Source of the DNA: Paenibacillus humicus NBRC 102415
GTDB taxonomy: Bacteria; Bacillota; Bacilli; Paenibacillales; Paenibacillaceae
DNA: 56,891 nt
Assembly (NCBI RefSeq): GCF_004000905.1
Contig: NZ_BIMD01000036.1
Location: 1 to 56,891 of the forward strand
Reading direction: 5' to 3'
Shown here: positions 1 to 10,969 of the stretch, piece by piece
Layout: every line of letters starts with the position of its first letter
How positions within the stretch are numbered: position 1 is the first letter of the stretch
Notes under the pieces: generated by a model
The model's database searches: none
What the model was told of the DNA's origin: nothing
The model's input: the letters and a program-made list of their open reading frames with translations, nothing else
Position numbers and translations under genes: made by a program

Positions 1-1
1 C

Positions 2-190
2 ATGCACTTGAGCAGCGAATTAGACGTTTTTTTCGGCTTATTACGGCTCGGCATGCGCTTGAGCAGCGAATTAGACGATTTTTTCGGCTTATTCCGGCTC
101 GGGATGCGCTTGAGCAGCGAATTAGACGGCTTTTTCGGCCAACCCGGATGACTCGGTGACGCTCGGGCAGCAAGTTAGACGGCTTTTTCC
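2..190. repeat. Imperfect 51-bp tandem repeat, about 3.6 copies
   Basis: Copies begin near 2, 53 and 104 and share the segment GCTTGAGCAGCGAATTAGACG followed by a T-rich run and CGG. A shorter, degraded copy with GCAGCAAGTTAGACGG lies near 165-190. The array enters from the left edge, so its full size is unknown. It carries no convincing open frame and lies downstream of the GH81 gene. Confidence 0.75.
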
Positions 191-214
191 GCCAACTCTA
201 CCTTAGCCATCAAA

Positions 215-253
215 GGAAAGAGGAGGCGTCGGTTACGACGACCTCCTCTTTCC
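215..253 (-). terminator. Intrinsic terminator of the GH81 gene
   Basis: A 17-bp inverted repeat (GGAAAGAGGAGGCGTCG against its complement, with one bulged base) surrounds a short GTTA loop. It lies about 70 bp past the stop codon of the minus-strand GH81 gene. The following U-tract is short, so termination strength is uncertain. Confidence 0.65.
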
Positions 254-324
254 CACTCTCTTGACCGCATTCTCAGTCTCGCTGCGGAACCCATTCAAAA
301 GGATCCGCTAAAGGAACCACCGCC

Positions 325-3327
<3,003 letters not shown>

Positions 3328-3345
3328 TTTGTTCCTCCTCGACTT

Positions 3346-3360
3346 TTGATAACGCTTTCA
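3346..3360 (-). promoter_or_regulatory. cre-like CcpA site upstream of the GH81 gene
   Basis: TTGATAACGCTTTCA matches the Bacillus cre consensus WTGNAARCGNWWWCA with one mismatch. It lies 19-33 bp before the start codon, where a bound repressor could block elongation or initiation. This is a consensus match only. The rest of the 3328-3571 gap shows no other clear signal. Confidence 0.5.
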
Positions 3361-3571
3361 TAAAACCGATTCGTCTTTCCAGCTCCTTTCCCATCCATGC
3401 ATTCATACAGGGGACGACCCCGTATGTGATCATCGTACCAACACAATACCGGCCGATAAAGGCACCTTTTTTCGGGTTTATTCCCTTTTTTTCACATTCT
3501 CGGCGAAAATGAAAAAAGACGGCTTTTGCCGCCTGCCGGTCCTTGCTGTCGTCCGGATCGGAATCGTCCCG

Positions 3572-3610
3572 AAAAAAAGAACCAGCCCCTGGCAGCACGG
3601 GCCAAGGGCT
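3572..3610 (-). terminator. Terminator of the two-gene kinase operon
   Basis: A 10-bp stem (AGCCCCTGGC with GCCAAGGGCT, one G-U pair) and 7-nt loop are followed on the minus strand by seven U residues. It lies 27 bp past the stop of the 404-residue kinase. Confidence 0.8.
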
Positions 3611-3636
3611 TGTCCATTCTTTTGCAGAACCGGTCT

Positions 3637-4851
3637 TCAAGCGGAAACGGAAGGCCGGCCGCCGGCCGGCAGAGCGGCGATCATCGTAAAGATGAACATG
3701 GTGCCGTCCCCGACCTGGGAGGTCGCATAGATGGTTCCGCCCATCAGCTCGACCAAAGTCTTGCAGATGGACAGGCCGAGACCGGTCCCTTCCTGCTTGG
3801 AAGCGAACGGCGTCTGAAGCTGGATGAACGGCTGGAACAGCTCGTCCATCTTTTCCTGGGGAATGCCGATTCCCGAATCCTCCACGACGAACTCGAGCTG
3901 AACGGTTTCCTCCGTCTCGTCTCTCTTGTTCACGTAGATCTTGACGCCGCCCGATTCGGTGAACTTGATCGCGTTGCCGATCAGGTTGATCAGTATTTGC
4001 CGCAGACGGTTCGAATCGCCTTCCAGCACCGCAGGAACAGACGGATCCAGATAGGATTCGAGGCTCAGGTTTTTTTCCAGAGCGAGCCCCTTGAATAGAT
4101 CAAGCGTTTCTCCCAGGCATTCCTCCACCTCGAACGGCCGGTAGTCCAGCTCCATCTTGCCGGATTCCATCTTGGAATAATCCAGGATCTGATTGACGAC
4201 GGACAGCAGCCCTCGCCCGCTCTTATGGATAATCTCGGCCGTGCGGCGGTCCTGAGGCTTGAGCTCCGCCTCCAGCAGCATCTCGGACATGGACAGGATG
4301 CCGTTCATCGGTGTCCGGATCTCATGGCTGATCATGGAGAGGAACCCGGACTTGATCCGCAGCGCGACTTCCGCCTTTTCCTTCAGTTCCATCAGCGCCC
4401 GGTTGCTCGCCTCCAGCTCGGCCGTCCGCTGCTGCAGCTGGTCGCTCTTGATCTGGAGCTCCTTGCGCGCTTTGTACAGGCTCACGAAGCCGTCGATCTT
4501 GCTGCGCAGGATGTCGGGCTGGAACGGCTTGGTCAAGTAATCGATGGCGCCGGCCGAATAGGCTTTCATGTAATCCTGCAGCTCCGAGGTGAGCGATGTG
4601 AGGAAGATGATCGGAATATCCTGCGATTTCTTTCTCATCTTGATGCGCCGGGCCGTCTCGAATCCGTTCATGTCCGGCATGAGCACGTCCATGATGATCA
4701 GCGCGACCTCGTTCTCCAGCAAGGCTTTGAGCGCAAGCATGCCGGAAGCCGCTCCCAGAAGCTGATAAGGCTTGTCGGCCAACAGCGCCGCAATCGACGT
4801 ATATTCGTCCGGACGGTCGTCCACAAGCAGAATGTTAACGGGATAATCCAT
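3637..4851 (-). CDS. Receiver-histidine kinase fusion protein
   Basis: Cytosolic signalling protein with an N-terminal receiver domain (about 5-120, phosphoacceptor Asp55 in IIMDVLMPDMNG, Lys108) joined by a short coiled coil (130-165) to a HisKA dimerisation domain (His176 in SHEIRTPMNG) and a HATPase_c domain ending near 390 (G-box GTGLGLSI). It has no membrane segment, so its input is probably phosphotransfer from a partner. The obvious candidate is the 1200-residue hybrid kinase 27 bp upstream in the same operon. No DNA-binding output domain is present. The start is supported by the AGGTGGGG-type sequence before ATG. Confidence 0.9.
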   Translation of the reverse strand: MDYPVNILLVDDRPDEYTSIAALLADKPYQLLGAASGMLALKALLENEVALIIMDVLMPDMNGFETARRIKMRKKSQDIPIIFLTSLTSELQDYMKAYSAGAIDYLTKPFQPDILRSKIDGFVSLYKARKELQIKSDQLQQRTAELEASNRALMELKEKAEVALRIKSGFLSMISHEIRTPMNGILSMSEMLLEAELKPQDRRTAEIIHKSGRGLLSVVNQILDYSKMESGKMELDYRPFEVEECLGETLDLFKGLALEKNLSLESYLDPSVPAVLEGDSNRLRQILINLIGNAIKFTESGGVKIYVNKRDETEETVQLEFVVEDSGIGIPQEKMDELFQPFIQLQTPFASKQEGTGLGLSICKTLVELMGGTIYATSQVGDGTMFIFTMIAALPAGGRPSVSA

Positions 4852-4878
4852 CCCAGCCCCACCTGTCTTTCGTTGTCG

Positions 4879-7800
4879 TTAGTTGATCAGCCAAGTCTTG
4901 AGCATCGTGACCAGCTGGGTTGTGTTGATCGGCTTGGGAATATAATCGGATGCTCCCGCATCCAGGCATTTGATCCGGTCCTCTTCCATGGCCCGCGCCG
5001 TCAGCGCGATGATGACCAGGCTGTCGTAGGCCGGAATGGCGCGAATCGCCCTCATCGTCTCATAGCCGTCCATCTCCGGCATCATGATGTCCATGAAGAC
5101 GAGATCGACATCCTCCATCCTCTGCAGCATGGCGAGAGCTTCCTTGCCGTTCTGGGCGAACTGGATATCCATGTTGTAGCCCTCCAGCACGCTGGACAAG
5201 GCAAAAATATTTCTCATGTCGTCGTCGACGAGCAGAATGCGCCTTCCCTCGAAAGCAGCCTCCGGATTATGCAGCTTCTCGATGATGCGCTGCTTGTCCG
5301 GCGGCAGGTCCGCCGTGCGGCGGTGCAGGTAGAGGGCGGTCTCGTCGTACAGCCGCTCCATCGACCTGACGTTCTTGATGACGATGCTCTCGGCATAATG
5401 CTTGAGCTTCAGCTCATCCTGCTTGCCGAGCTCCTTGCCGGTGTAAATCGTCACGGGCAGCGTCTGCAGCTTGCGGTTGGTCTTCACCTGCTCCAGCAGG
5501 TCGAAGCCCGATATGTCGGCAAGGCCCAGATCCAGCACCATGCAGTCGAAATGCTGGACGGCCAGCTGCTCCATCGCTTCCCGGCCCGTGCCGACCGCGG
5601 TGATCCGGACGTCGGGATGGTCGATGTAGGCGACCAGGCTTTTGCGCAGATCGACATTGTCCTCGACGATCAGCAGGTTTTTGACCCGGCGCCGGATGTA
5701 CGACTCGATGTCCAGAAATGCGGCTTCCAGCTCCTCCGGCCCGTTCGGCTTCTTCCAGAAGGAAAGCGCCCCGAGGCTGAGCGTCTGCTGGTCGCGGTCC
5801 TCCGTCGAGATGACGTGAACGGGAATATGCCGCAGCTCCGGCCGGCTCTTCAGCCTGCTTATAATCGACCATCCGTCCAGGACAGGAAGATCGGTGTCGA
5901 GCAGAATGGCGTCCGGCTTGTAGGCATGGGCGAGCGCGAGGCCCTGGTCCCCCTGGAAGGCGACGATCGCCTTGAAGCCGCGCCGCCGGGCGATCTGCAG
6001 CAGGATGGCCGCGAAGTCGGCATCATCTTCAATGATCAGGAGCACCGTATCGCCTTGCTGCAGATCGTCCCGGTCGTCCTCCATCTCGGAAAATTGCAGC
6101 AGCTTCGGATTGGAGATGGAAATGTCCGGAACGAACGATTCCATGAACTTGCCTTGGCCGGACCTCTCCGATTCGGATGCGATCGAGATCGGCTCCGCTT
6201 CCTTGCTTGCCGCGGCTTCCGGCAGTCTGGCCGGAATAATCAGGCTGAAGGTGCTTCCTTGTCCGTCCATGGAGGAAGCCTCGATCCGCCCCCCCAGCAG
6301 GCCCGCCAGCTCTCGGCTGATCGTCAGGCCAAGGCCCGTGCCGCCGTACTTGCGGCTCGTCGTTCCGTCCGCCTGCTGGAAGGCCTCGAAGATGGCCTCC
6401 AGCTTGGACGCGGGAATCCCGATCCCCGTATCCGCGACGGCGAATACGATTTCTTCCGGCCCGGCTCCCGGCGATGCCGGACTGCCGGAACCGATATGAA
6501 GAGAAACGGAGCCTTCCTCCGTGAATTTGAGGGCATTGGACAGCAGGTTGCGGATGATCTGCTGAACCCGGTGCCCATCCGTCAGAATCGAAGCCGGCAG
6601 GCTGCGGTCCATCCGGATGTCGAAGGCGATTGATTTCTTCTGCGCCTGCAGCTCGAAAGTGCGGTACAGCTGGTCGGCGATGCCGTGAAGCTCGGTCGCT
6701 TCGATGACAGGAGTCATCTTGCCGGTCTCCAGCTTGGCCAGATCGAGAATTTCGTCGATCAGCTGCAGGAGATCCTTGCCGGACGAGTAGATCGTATGAA
6801 CATATTCCAGCTGCTTGGTCTGCAGATTGCCTTCCTTGTTCTCCGCCAATATTTGCGACAGGATGAGGAGGCTGTTGAGCGGCGTGCGCAGCTCGTGGGA
6901 GACGTTGGCCAGAAATTCCGATTTGTGCTGGGCGGCCAGATAGATTTCGTCCGCCTGGGCTTTGATTTCGATCTTTTGGCTTTCGGTCAGTTCCATCTGC
7001 TCTTGCAGCGAATGATTGAACATTTCAAGCTCCTCGGCTTGAACCTTGAGCTCGTCGGTCTGGGCCTGCAGCTCCTCCGACTGGGCCTGCAGCTCGTCGG
7101 TCTGAGCCTGCAGCTCTTCCGTCTGGGCCTGCAGCTCCTCGGACTGAAGCTGAAGCTCCCGCTTTTGGCGCTCCGTCAGCTCCATCTGCTCCCTGAGCCC
7201 TTCGTTCGACAGGCGAAGCTCTTCCGCCTGATCCTTCAGTTCGTCGGCCTGACGCTCGATCTCCTCCTTCTGGCGAAGCGCCATCTCGCCGGCTTCCTTC
7301 AACTGCTCCGTCTGCACACGCAGCTCTTCCGCCTGCAGCCGCAGCTGCTCGGCCTGCGCCTGCTCCTCCAGAAACTGAATCTCGATCTGCTCCTTCTGCC
7401 TGGCCGTCGTTTCCGTCTCTAGCCGCAGCTGGTCATTGGACTGCTCCAGCTGAATTGACTGGAGATGAAGCTCGTCCGCCTGGGCCTTGAGCTCCTCCGT
7501 CTGAGCCTGCAGCTCCTCCGTCTGATGCTGCAGCTCTTCCGTCTGGGCTTGCAGCTCTTCCGTCTGGGCTTGCAGCTCCTCCGTCTGGGCTTCAAGCTCT
7601 TTCTTCTGGTTCTGCGTTTCGCGCAGCAGCTCGTCGATCTTCGCCACATCCGCCAGCGTATTGATCAGCACGCCCATATTGTGGCTGACGCGGTCGATCA
7701 GCTGCCGCTCCTTGCCGGCGAATTCCCGGAACGAGGCCAGCTCCAGGACAGCGACGGTCTCCCCCTCGTAAAGAAGGGGAACGACCAGCAGGCTGGAAGG

Positions 7801-8481
7801 CACGGCGGCTCCCAGAGCCGACTGGATGCGGATATACCCATCGGGAATATGCCGCAGCTCCAGCGGAGCCTTGTCCAAAGCGCATTGCCCCACCAGGCCC
7901 TGCCCCGGCTGAATCGGCTCCCGCGGCAGCTCGCCGGCATCATGGGCATAACCGGCGGCGAAATGATACTTCGCGTCGCGTCCGACATACATGGAGCCGT
8001 AGCTTGCATCGACAGCTGCAGCCAGCTTGCGGATGAAAATCCGACAAGCCGCCTCCACCTCGATAGACCCTTGCAGCAGAATGGCCATCTCCGAGACGCT
8101 TGCATTGATCCATGCCTGCTCCTCCGCCTCCAGCCGCATGGAGCGTTCCTGCTCCGTCTTGTTGAACAGGGTGTCCGCCAGGGAGCGGAACGTCGCGGCC
8201 AGGGAGCTGAACTCGCCGGCTGCCTCTGCCGGACCGGCCTCCTCCACCTTCTCGCCTTCCTCCATTCTCTTCGCGATGCCGGCGATCTGCGCCATGCCGC
8301 TCCGCAAGCTGCGGACTGCTCCTATAGAAATGAAGCCGACAGCGGCAATGCCGGCTGCCCCAAGCGCCGTAGAAACGATCGCCCAGGATGAGTCCAACAT
8401 GACCCACGACAAAGCTACAAAATAAGTTAGAAGTAGAATAGAAACGGCAACGCCTGTCCAAATTTTCTTCTGAATGTTCAT
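4879..8481 (-). CDS. Giant hybrid histidine kinase: GAF, long coiled coil, three receivers
   Basis: Membrane-attached sensor kinase of 1200 residues. Two hydrophobic segments (about 8-28 and 34-56) with almost no external loop precede a HAMP-like linker (57-110). A GAF domain spans about 128-280. Residues 285-520 form a very long coiled coil built from near-identical heptads of the EELQAQT type. HisKA follows (His529 in VSHELRTPLN), then HATPase_c (640-750; N-box RNLLSNALKF, GTGLGL). Three receiver domains end the protein, with likely acceptors Asp862, Asp984 and Asp1131 (DIMMPEMDG). No HPt domain is present. The lack of an outer sensor suggests an intracellular or membrane signal read by GAF. 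It is first in an operon with the receiver-kinase protein. GAGGTG lies 5 nt before ATG. Confidence 0.9.
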   Translation of the reverse strand: MNIQKKIWTGVAVSILLLTYFVALSWVMLDSSWAIVSTALGAAGIAAVGFISIGAVRSLRSGMAQIAGIAKRMEEGEKVEEAGPAEAAGEFSSLAATFRSLADTLFNKTEQERSMRLEAEEQAWINASVSEMAILLQGSIEVEAACRIFIRKLAAAVDASYGSMYVGRDAKYHFAAGYAHDAGELPREPIQPGQGLVGQCALDKAPLELRHIPDGYIRIQSALGAAVPSSLLVVPLLYEGETVAVLELASFREFAGKERQLIDRVSHNMGVLINTLADVAKIDELLRETQNQKKELEAQTEELQAQTEELQAQTEELQHQTEELQAQTEELKAQADELHLQSIQLEQSNDQLRLETETTARQKEQIEIQFLEEQAQAEQLRLQAEELRVQTEQLKEAGEMALRQKEEIERQADELKDQAEELRLSNEGLREQMELTERQKRELQLQSEELQAQTEELQAQTDELQAQSEELQAQTDELKVQAEELEMFNHSLQEQMELTESQKIEIKAQADEIYLAAQHKSEFLANVSHELRTPLNSLLILSQILAENKEGNLQTKQLEYVHTIYSSGKDLLQLIDEILDLAKLETGKMTPVIEATELHGIADQLYRTFELQAQKKSIAFDIRMDRSLPASILTDGHRVQQIIRNLLSNALKFTEEGSVSLHIGSGSPASPGAGPEEIVFAVADTGIGIPASKLEAIFEAFQQADGTTSRKYGGTGLGLTISRELAGLLGGRIEASSMDGQGSTFSLIIPARLPEAAASKEAEPISIASESERSGQGKFMESFVPDISISNPKLLQFSEMEDDRDDLQQGDTVLLIIEDDADFAAILLQIARRRGFKAIVAFQGDQGLALAHAYKPDAILLDTDLPVLDGWSIISRLKSRPELRHIPVHVISTEDRDQQTLSLGALSFWKKPNGPEELEAAFLDIESYIRRRVKNLLIVEDNVDLRKSLVAYIDHPDVRITAVGTGREAMEQLAVQHFDCMVLDLGLADISGFDLLEQVKTNRKLQTLPVTIYTGKELGKQDELKLKHYAESIVIKNVRSMERLYDETALYLHRRTADLPPDKQRIIEKLHNPEAAFEGRRILLVDDDMRNIFALSSVLEGYNMDIQFAQNGKEALAMLQRMEDVDLVFMDIMMPEMDGYETMRAIRAIPAYDSLVIIALTARAMEEDRIKCLDAGASDYIPKPINTTQLVTMLKTWLIN

Positions 8482-8815
8482 CTATTCACCTCTGACGGAT
8501 TAGTCCACTGGAATCAATTCATTATACTTCTCCTCGTATTCGTTTGATAGGCGCAGATAGGGAAGCCAATAAAAAACCTCTATCCGGCAGCAGCCGGATT
8601 GCCTATAAAAAGGCGGAAAACCGGCCCTCAATCTCCAATGGAAACGATGGAAAAGGGGGGCAAGTTGCGCGGGAGCAAGGAGAAATCAGCTGCCGAAAGC
8701 AGAATTCCGGTCTGCCTGAGCGTTCATGTCCGGCCATTCCGGCATGGAAGCGGCCGGCCGGCGGGAAGCCGTCACGGTCGACAAATGGCCGGCGGAAAAA
8801 GAGTCCGAAAAGGAT
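8482..8815. other. Intergenic region with probable kinase-operon promoter
   Basis: On the minus strand a perfect TATAAT (8521-8526) lies 40 bp before the hybrid-kinase start, without a good -35 hexamer. A small hairpin (ATCCGGC/GCCGGAT, 8582-8599) followed by a U-rich run on the minus strand may be a weak terminator or an attenuator. No credible gene was seen in the remainder. Confidence 0.4.
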
Positions 8816-8850
8816 AAAAAGCTTCATCCCGCCGATGCGGGATGAAGCTT
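8816..8850 (-). terminator. Terminator of the OYE gene
   Basis: A perfect 14-bp stem (AAGCTTCATCCCGC and complement) with a CGAT loop ends in five U residues on the minus strand. It lies 43 bp past the stop codon of the flavin oxidoreductase gene. Confidence 0.85.
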
Positions 8851-8892
8851 CTTTGAATTTTTATGACTGCGGAATGGTTCTTCTGCAGGCCT

Positions 8893-10005
8893 TTAGCTGA
8901 GCGAACCCAAAGCTTCCTTCGTGAACGTCTGCAGCTCATCCGTGCGGCCGCCGCGAATTTTCTCCGCCCATGCCGGATCTCCCAGCAGCGCGCGGCCGAC
9001 GGCGACGAGGTCGAACTCGCCCTTCTCGAAGCGCTCGATCAGGCTGTCGATTCCTTGCGCCTCCCCGCCTTTGCCTTCAGCGAACAGGCTGGTGAACTCG
9101 GAGTCGAGGCCGACAGAGCCGACCGTAATCGTAGGCTTGCCGGTAATTTTCTTGGTCCAGCCCGCCAGGTTCAGGTCGGAGCCTTCGAACTCCGGCTCCC
9201 AGAAGCGGCGCGTGGAGCAGTGGAAGATATCGACGCCGGCAGCGGACAGCGGGGCGAGGAACTTCTCGAGATCCTCCGGAGTCGGAGCGAGCTTGGCCGC
9301 ATAGTCCACCGGCTTCCACTGCGAGAAGCGGAACACGATCGGGAAGTCAGGACCGACCGCCGCGCGGACCGCCTCGATGACTTCGACCGCGAAGCGGGTG
9401 CGTCCGACCATATCGCCGCCGTATTCGTCGGTGCGCTTGTTCGTCGTCTCCCAGAAGAACTGGTCGATCAGATAGCCGTGCGCTCCATGGATCTCCACGC
9501 CGTCAAAGCCGATGCGCTTGGCGTCGGCGGCCGCTTGGGCGTAGCCTTGCACAAGCCCGCGGATTTCTTCCGTCGTCAGCGGCTCCGACACGGGCTGGCC
9601 GGTGAGGCTGAGGCCGGAAGGGCCGATCGGGGCAGCGTCGGACTCCGGGAACTTCTCCCTCTCGCGGGCGGTGCCCACATGCCAGATTTGCGGAATGATC
9701 CTGCCGCCGGCTTCATGCACCTCGCGGACGACGCGCTCCCAGCCTGCCAGCGCTTCCTCCCCATAGAAGTGGGGCACGTCGCGGTCGGCGGCGGCCGCCG
9801 GATGGTTGATGACCGTTCCTTCGGTGATGATCAAGCCGACGCTGTGCTCGGCACGGCGACGGTAATAACCGGCCACGTCAGGGCCGGGAACGCCTTTCGG
9901 CGAGAAGCCGCGGGTCATAGGGGCCATTACGATCCGCGTATCTAGGTTCAGCTTGCCGCCTTCGAAAGGCTGGAAAAGCGCTGCTGCGGTTTTGGACAGA
10001 GTCAT
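8893..10005 (-). CDS. Old-yellow-enzyme family NADH:flavin oxidoreductase
   Basis: FMN-dependent ene-reductase of 370 residues, the usual OYE length. It is expected to reduce activated C=C bonds, quinones or nitro compounds with NAD(P)H in the cytoplasm. Visible family features are the N-terminal MAPMTR segment, PQIWHVG, the substrate-binding pair in EIHGAHGYLIDQFF, and the C-terminal phosphate-binding region VAVGRALLGDP. It lies 109 bp downstream of an ArsR-type regulator gene on the same strand. This arrangement suggests an electrophile-induced regulator-reductase pair. GGAGGAGAGACC precedes the ATG. The true substrate cannot be read from sequence. Confidence 0.9.
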   Translation of the reverse strand: MTLSKTAAALFQPFEGGKLNLDTRIVMAPMTRGFSPKGVPGPDVAGYYRRRAEHSVGLIITEGTVINHPAAAADRDVPHFYGEEALAGWERVVREVHEAGGRIIPQIWHVGTAREREKFPESDAAPIGPSGLSLTGQPVSEPLTTEEIRGLVQGYAQAAADAKRIGFDGVEIHGAHGYLIDQFFWETTNKRTDEYGGDMVGRTRFAVEVIEAVRAAVGPDFPIVFRFSQWKPVDYAAKLAPTPEDLEKFLAPLSAAGVDIFHCSTRRFWEPEFEGSDLNLAGWTKKITGKPTITVGSVGLDSEFTSLFAEGKGGEAQGIDSLIERFEKGEFDLVAVGRALLGDPAWAEKIRGGRTDELQTFTKEALGSLS

Positions 10006-10114
10006 CTTGGTCTCTCCTCCTGTGTGATGCGGTATAGGATGCCTTATATATCTACAATCATGAATATATAGATTAAATCGATGAAATGCAAGCCCTGTGC
10101 CGAGCTTGAGCGCT

Positions 10115-10447
10115 TCAGTTCTCTTTACCCTGAAGATCCGACGCGAAACCGGCCAGGAAATTCTCGATTCCCTGCTCGTTGCGCCTGTAGTACGTCCATT
10201 GGCCGTAACGGCGAGATTCCAGCAGACCCGCCTTTTGCATGGAGGACAGATAAGAGGAGATGACGGACTGGGTCAGCCCGGCCTTTTCCTGAATGCTGCC
10301 TACGCAGACGCTGCCCGGAAATTCATTCTGAACCTCGCAGGGCTGGGCGCTGAACTGCTTCTCAGGCTCCCTGAGCCAGCAGAGAATATTCAGGCGAGTC
10401 TCGTTGGAGAGAGCTTTCAGCACGGCAAGCTTATCGTCTTGGTTCAT
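10115..10447 (-). CDS. ArsR-family winged-helix repressor
   Basis: Small DNA-binding regulator (110 residues). The helix-turn-helix is seen in SIQEKAGLTQSVISSYLSSM followed by a wing (ESRRYGQWTYYRR). Metal-site residues of classic ArsR/SmtB (ELCVCDL) are absent. Four cysteines or fewer remain (CWL, PCEV, SVCVG), so thiol or electrophile sensing is possible. It is upstream of and co-directional with the OYE gene and probably controls both. A perfect inverted repeat overlies its transcription start region, consistent with autoregulation. Confidence 0.85.
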   Translation of the reverse strand: MNQDDKLAVLKALSNETRLNILCWLREPEKQFSAQPCEVQNEFPGSVCVGSIQEKAGLTQSVISSYLSSMQKAGLLESRRYGQWTYYRRNEQGIENFLAGFASDLQGKEN

Positions 10448-10462
10448 CGCTCACACCCATTT

Positions 10463-10488
10463 CTACCCGGTAGTTTGCCTTTATTATA
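10463..10488 (-). promoter_or_regulatory. Promoter -10 and candidate ArsR operator
   Basis: A perfect 11-bp palindrome, CTACCCGGTAG (10463-10473), lies between a TATAAT -10 box (10483-10488, minus strand) and the ArsR start codon. A repressor bound there would cover the start point of transcription. The -35 element is weak. Assignment to the adjacent ArsR protein is inferred from position. Confidence 0.55.
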
Positions 10489-10728
10489 ACAGAAGAATAC
10501 GCCGAAGAAGAATGAACCTTCCTTGCGATCCCATCGTCGCTTTGCCGGACTGCCACGGCCCATGAGAAAAATGATAACCACATTAGTATTTATTCAGACT
10601 GCGCTTGTCGCTTGCTTCGCCGTGCTAAAATTTGACGGGCGGAGGGGCTGCCATCATTCGCCAATTCCGCAAGGCCAGGCCTGTCCATGCAAGCCGGCCT
10701 TATATTCGCTAAGGGGGAATTCCCGTTT

Positions 10729-10968
10729 ATGAGATCCATCGATGAACTTGAACATACAGCACGTGTGCATACGGTTATTGAAGTGGTAAAGGAGGTGCTG
10801 GACGATTCCGTCCTGACCGACGACTTCATCGCCGGGCTGAAGCGTCTGAGCTTCGACGAGCTGGGCAAATTCGTGCTTCGCCTTGTCATGACACGCACGC
10901 TCGACCAGGCTTGGGCTCCGCATCTTCAGGAAAAGGCCGGAGAGGGCAGTCCTTTGAACTACGCCTGA
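10729..10968 (+). CDS. Small hypothetical protein
   Basis: A 79-residue, probably soluble, alpha-helical protein beginning MRSIDELEHTARVH. The start is set by AAGGGGGAA 10 nt upstream, and an in-frame upstream ATG has no ribosome site. It has no recognised domain, signal peptide or membrane segment. It converges tail-to-tail with the msrAB gene, with one base between the two stop codons. Its function is unknown. Confidence 0.6.
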   Translation: MRSIDELEHTARVHTVIEVVKEVLDDSVLTDDFIAGLKRLSFDELGKFVLRLVMTRTLDQAWAPHLQEKAGEGSPLNYA

Positions 10969-10969
10969 T

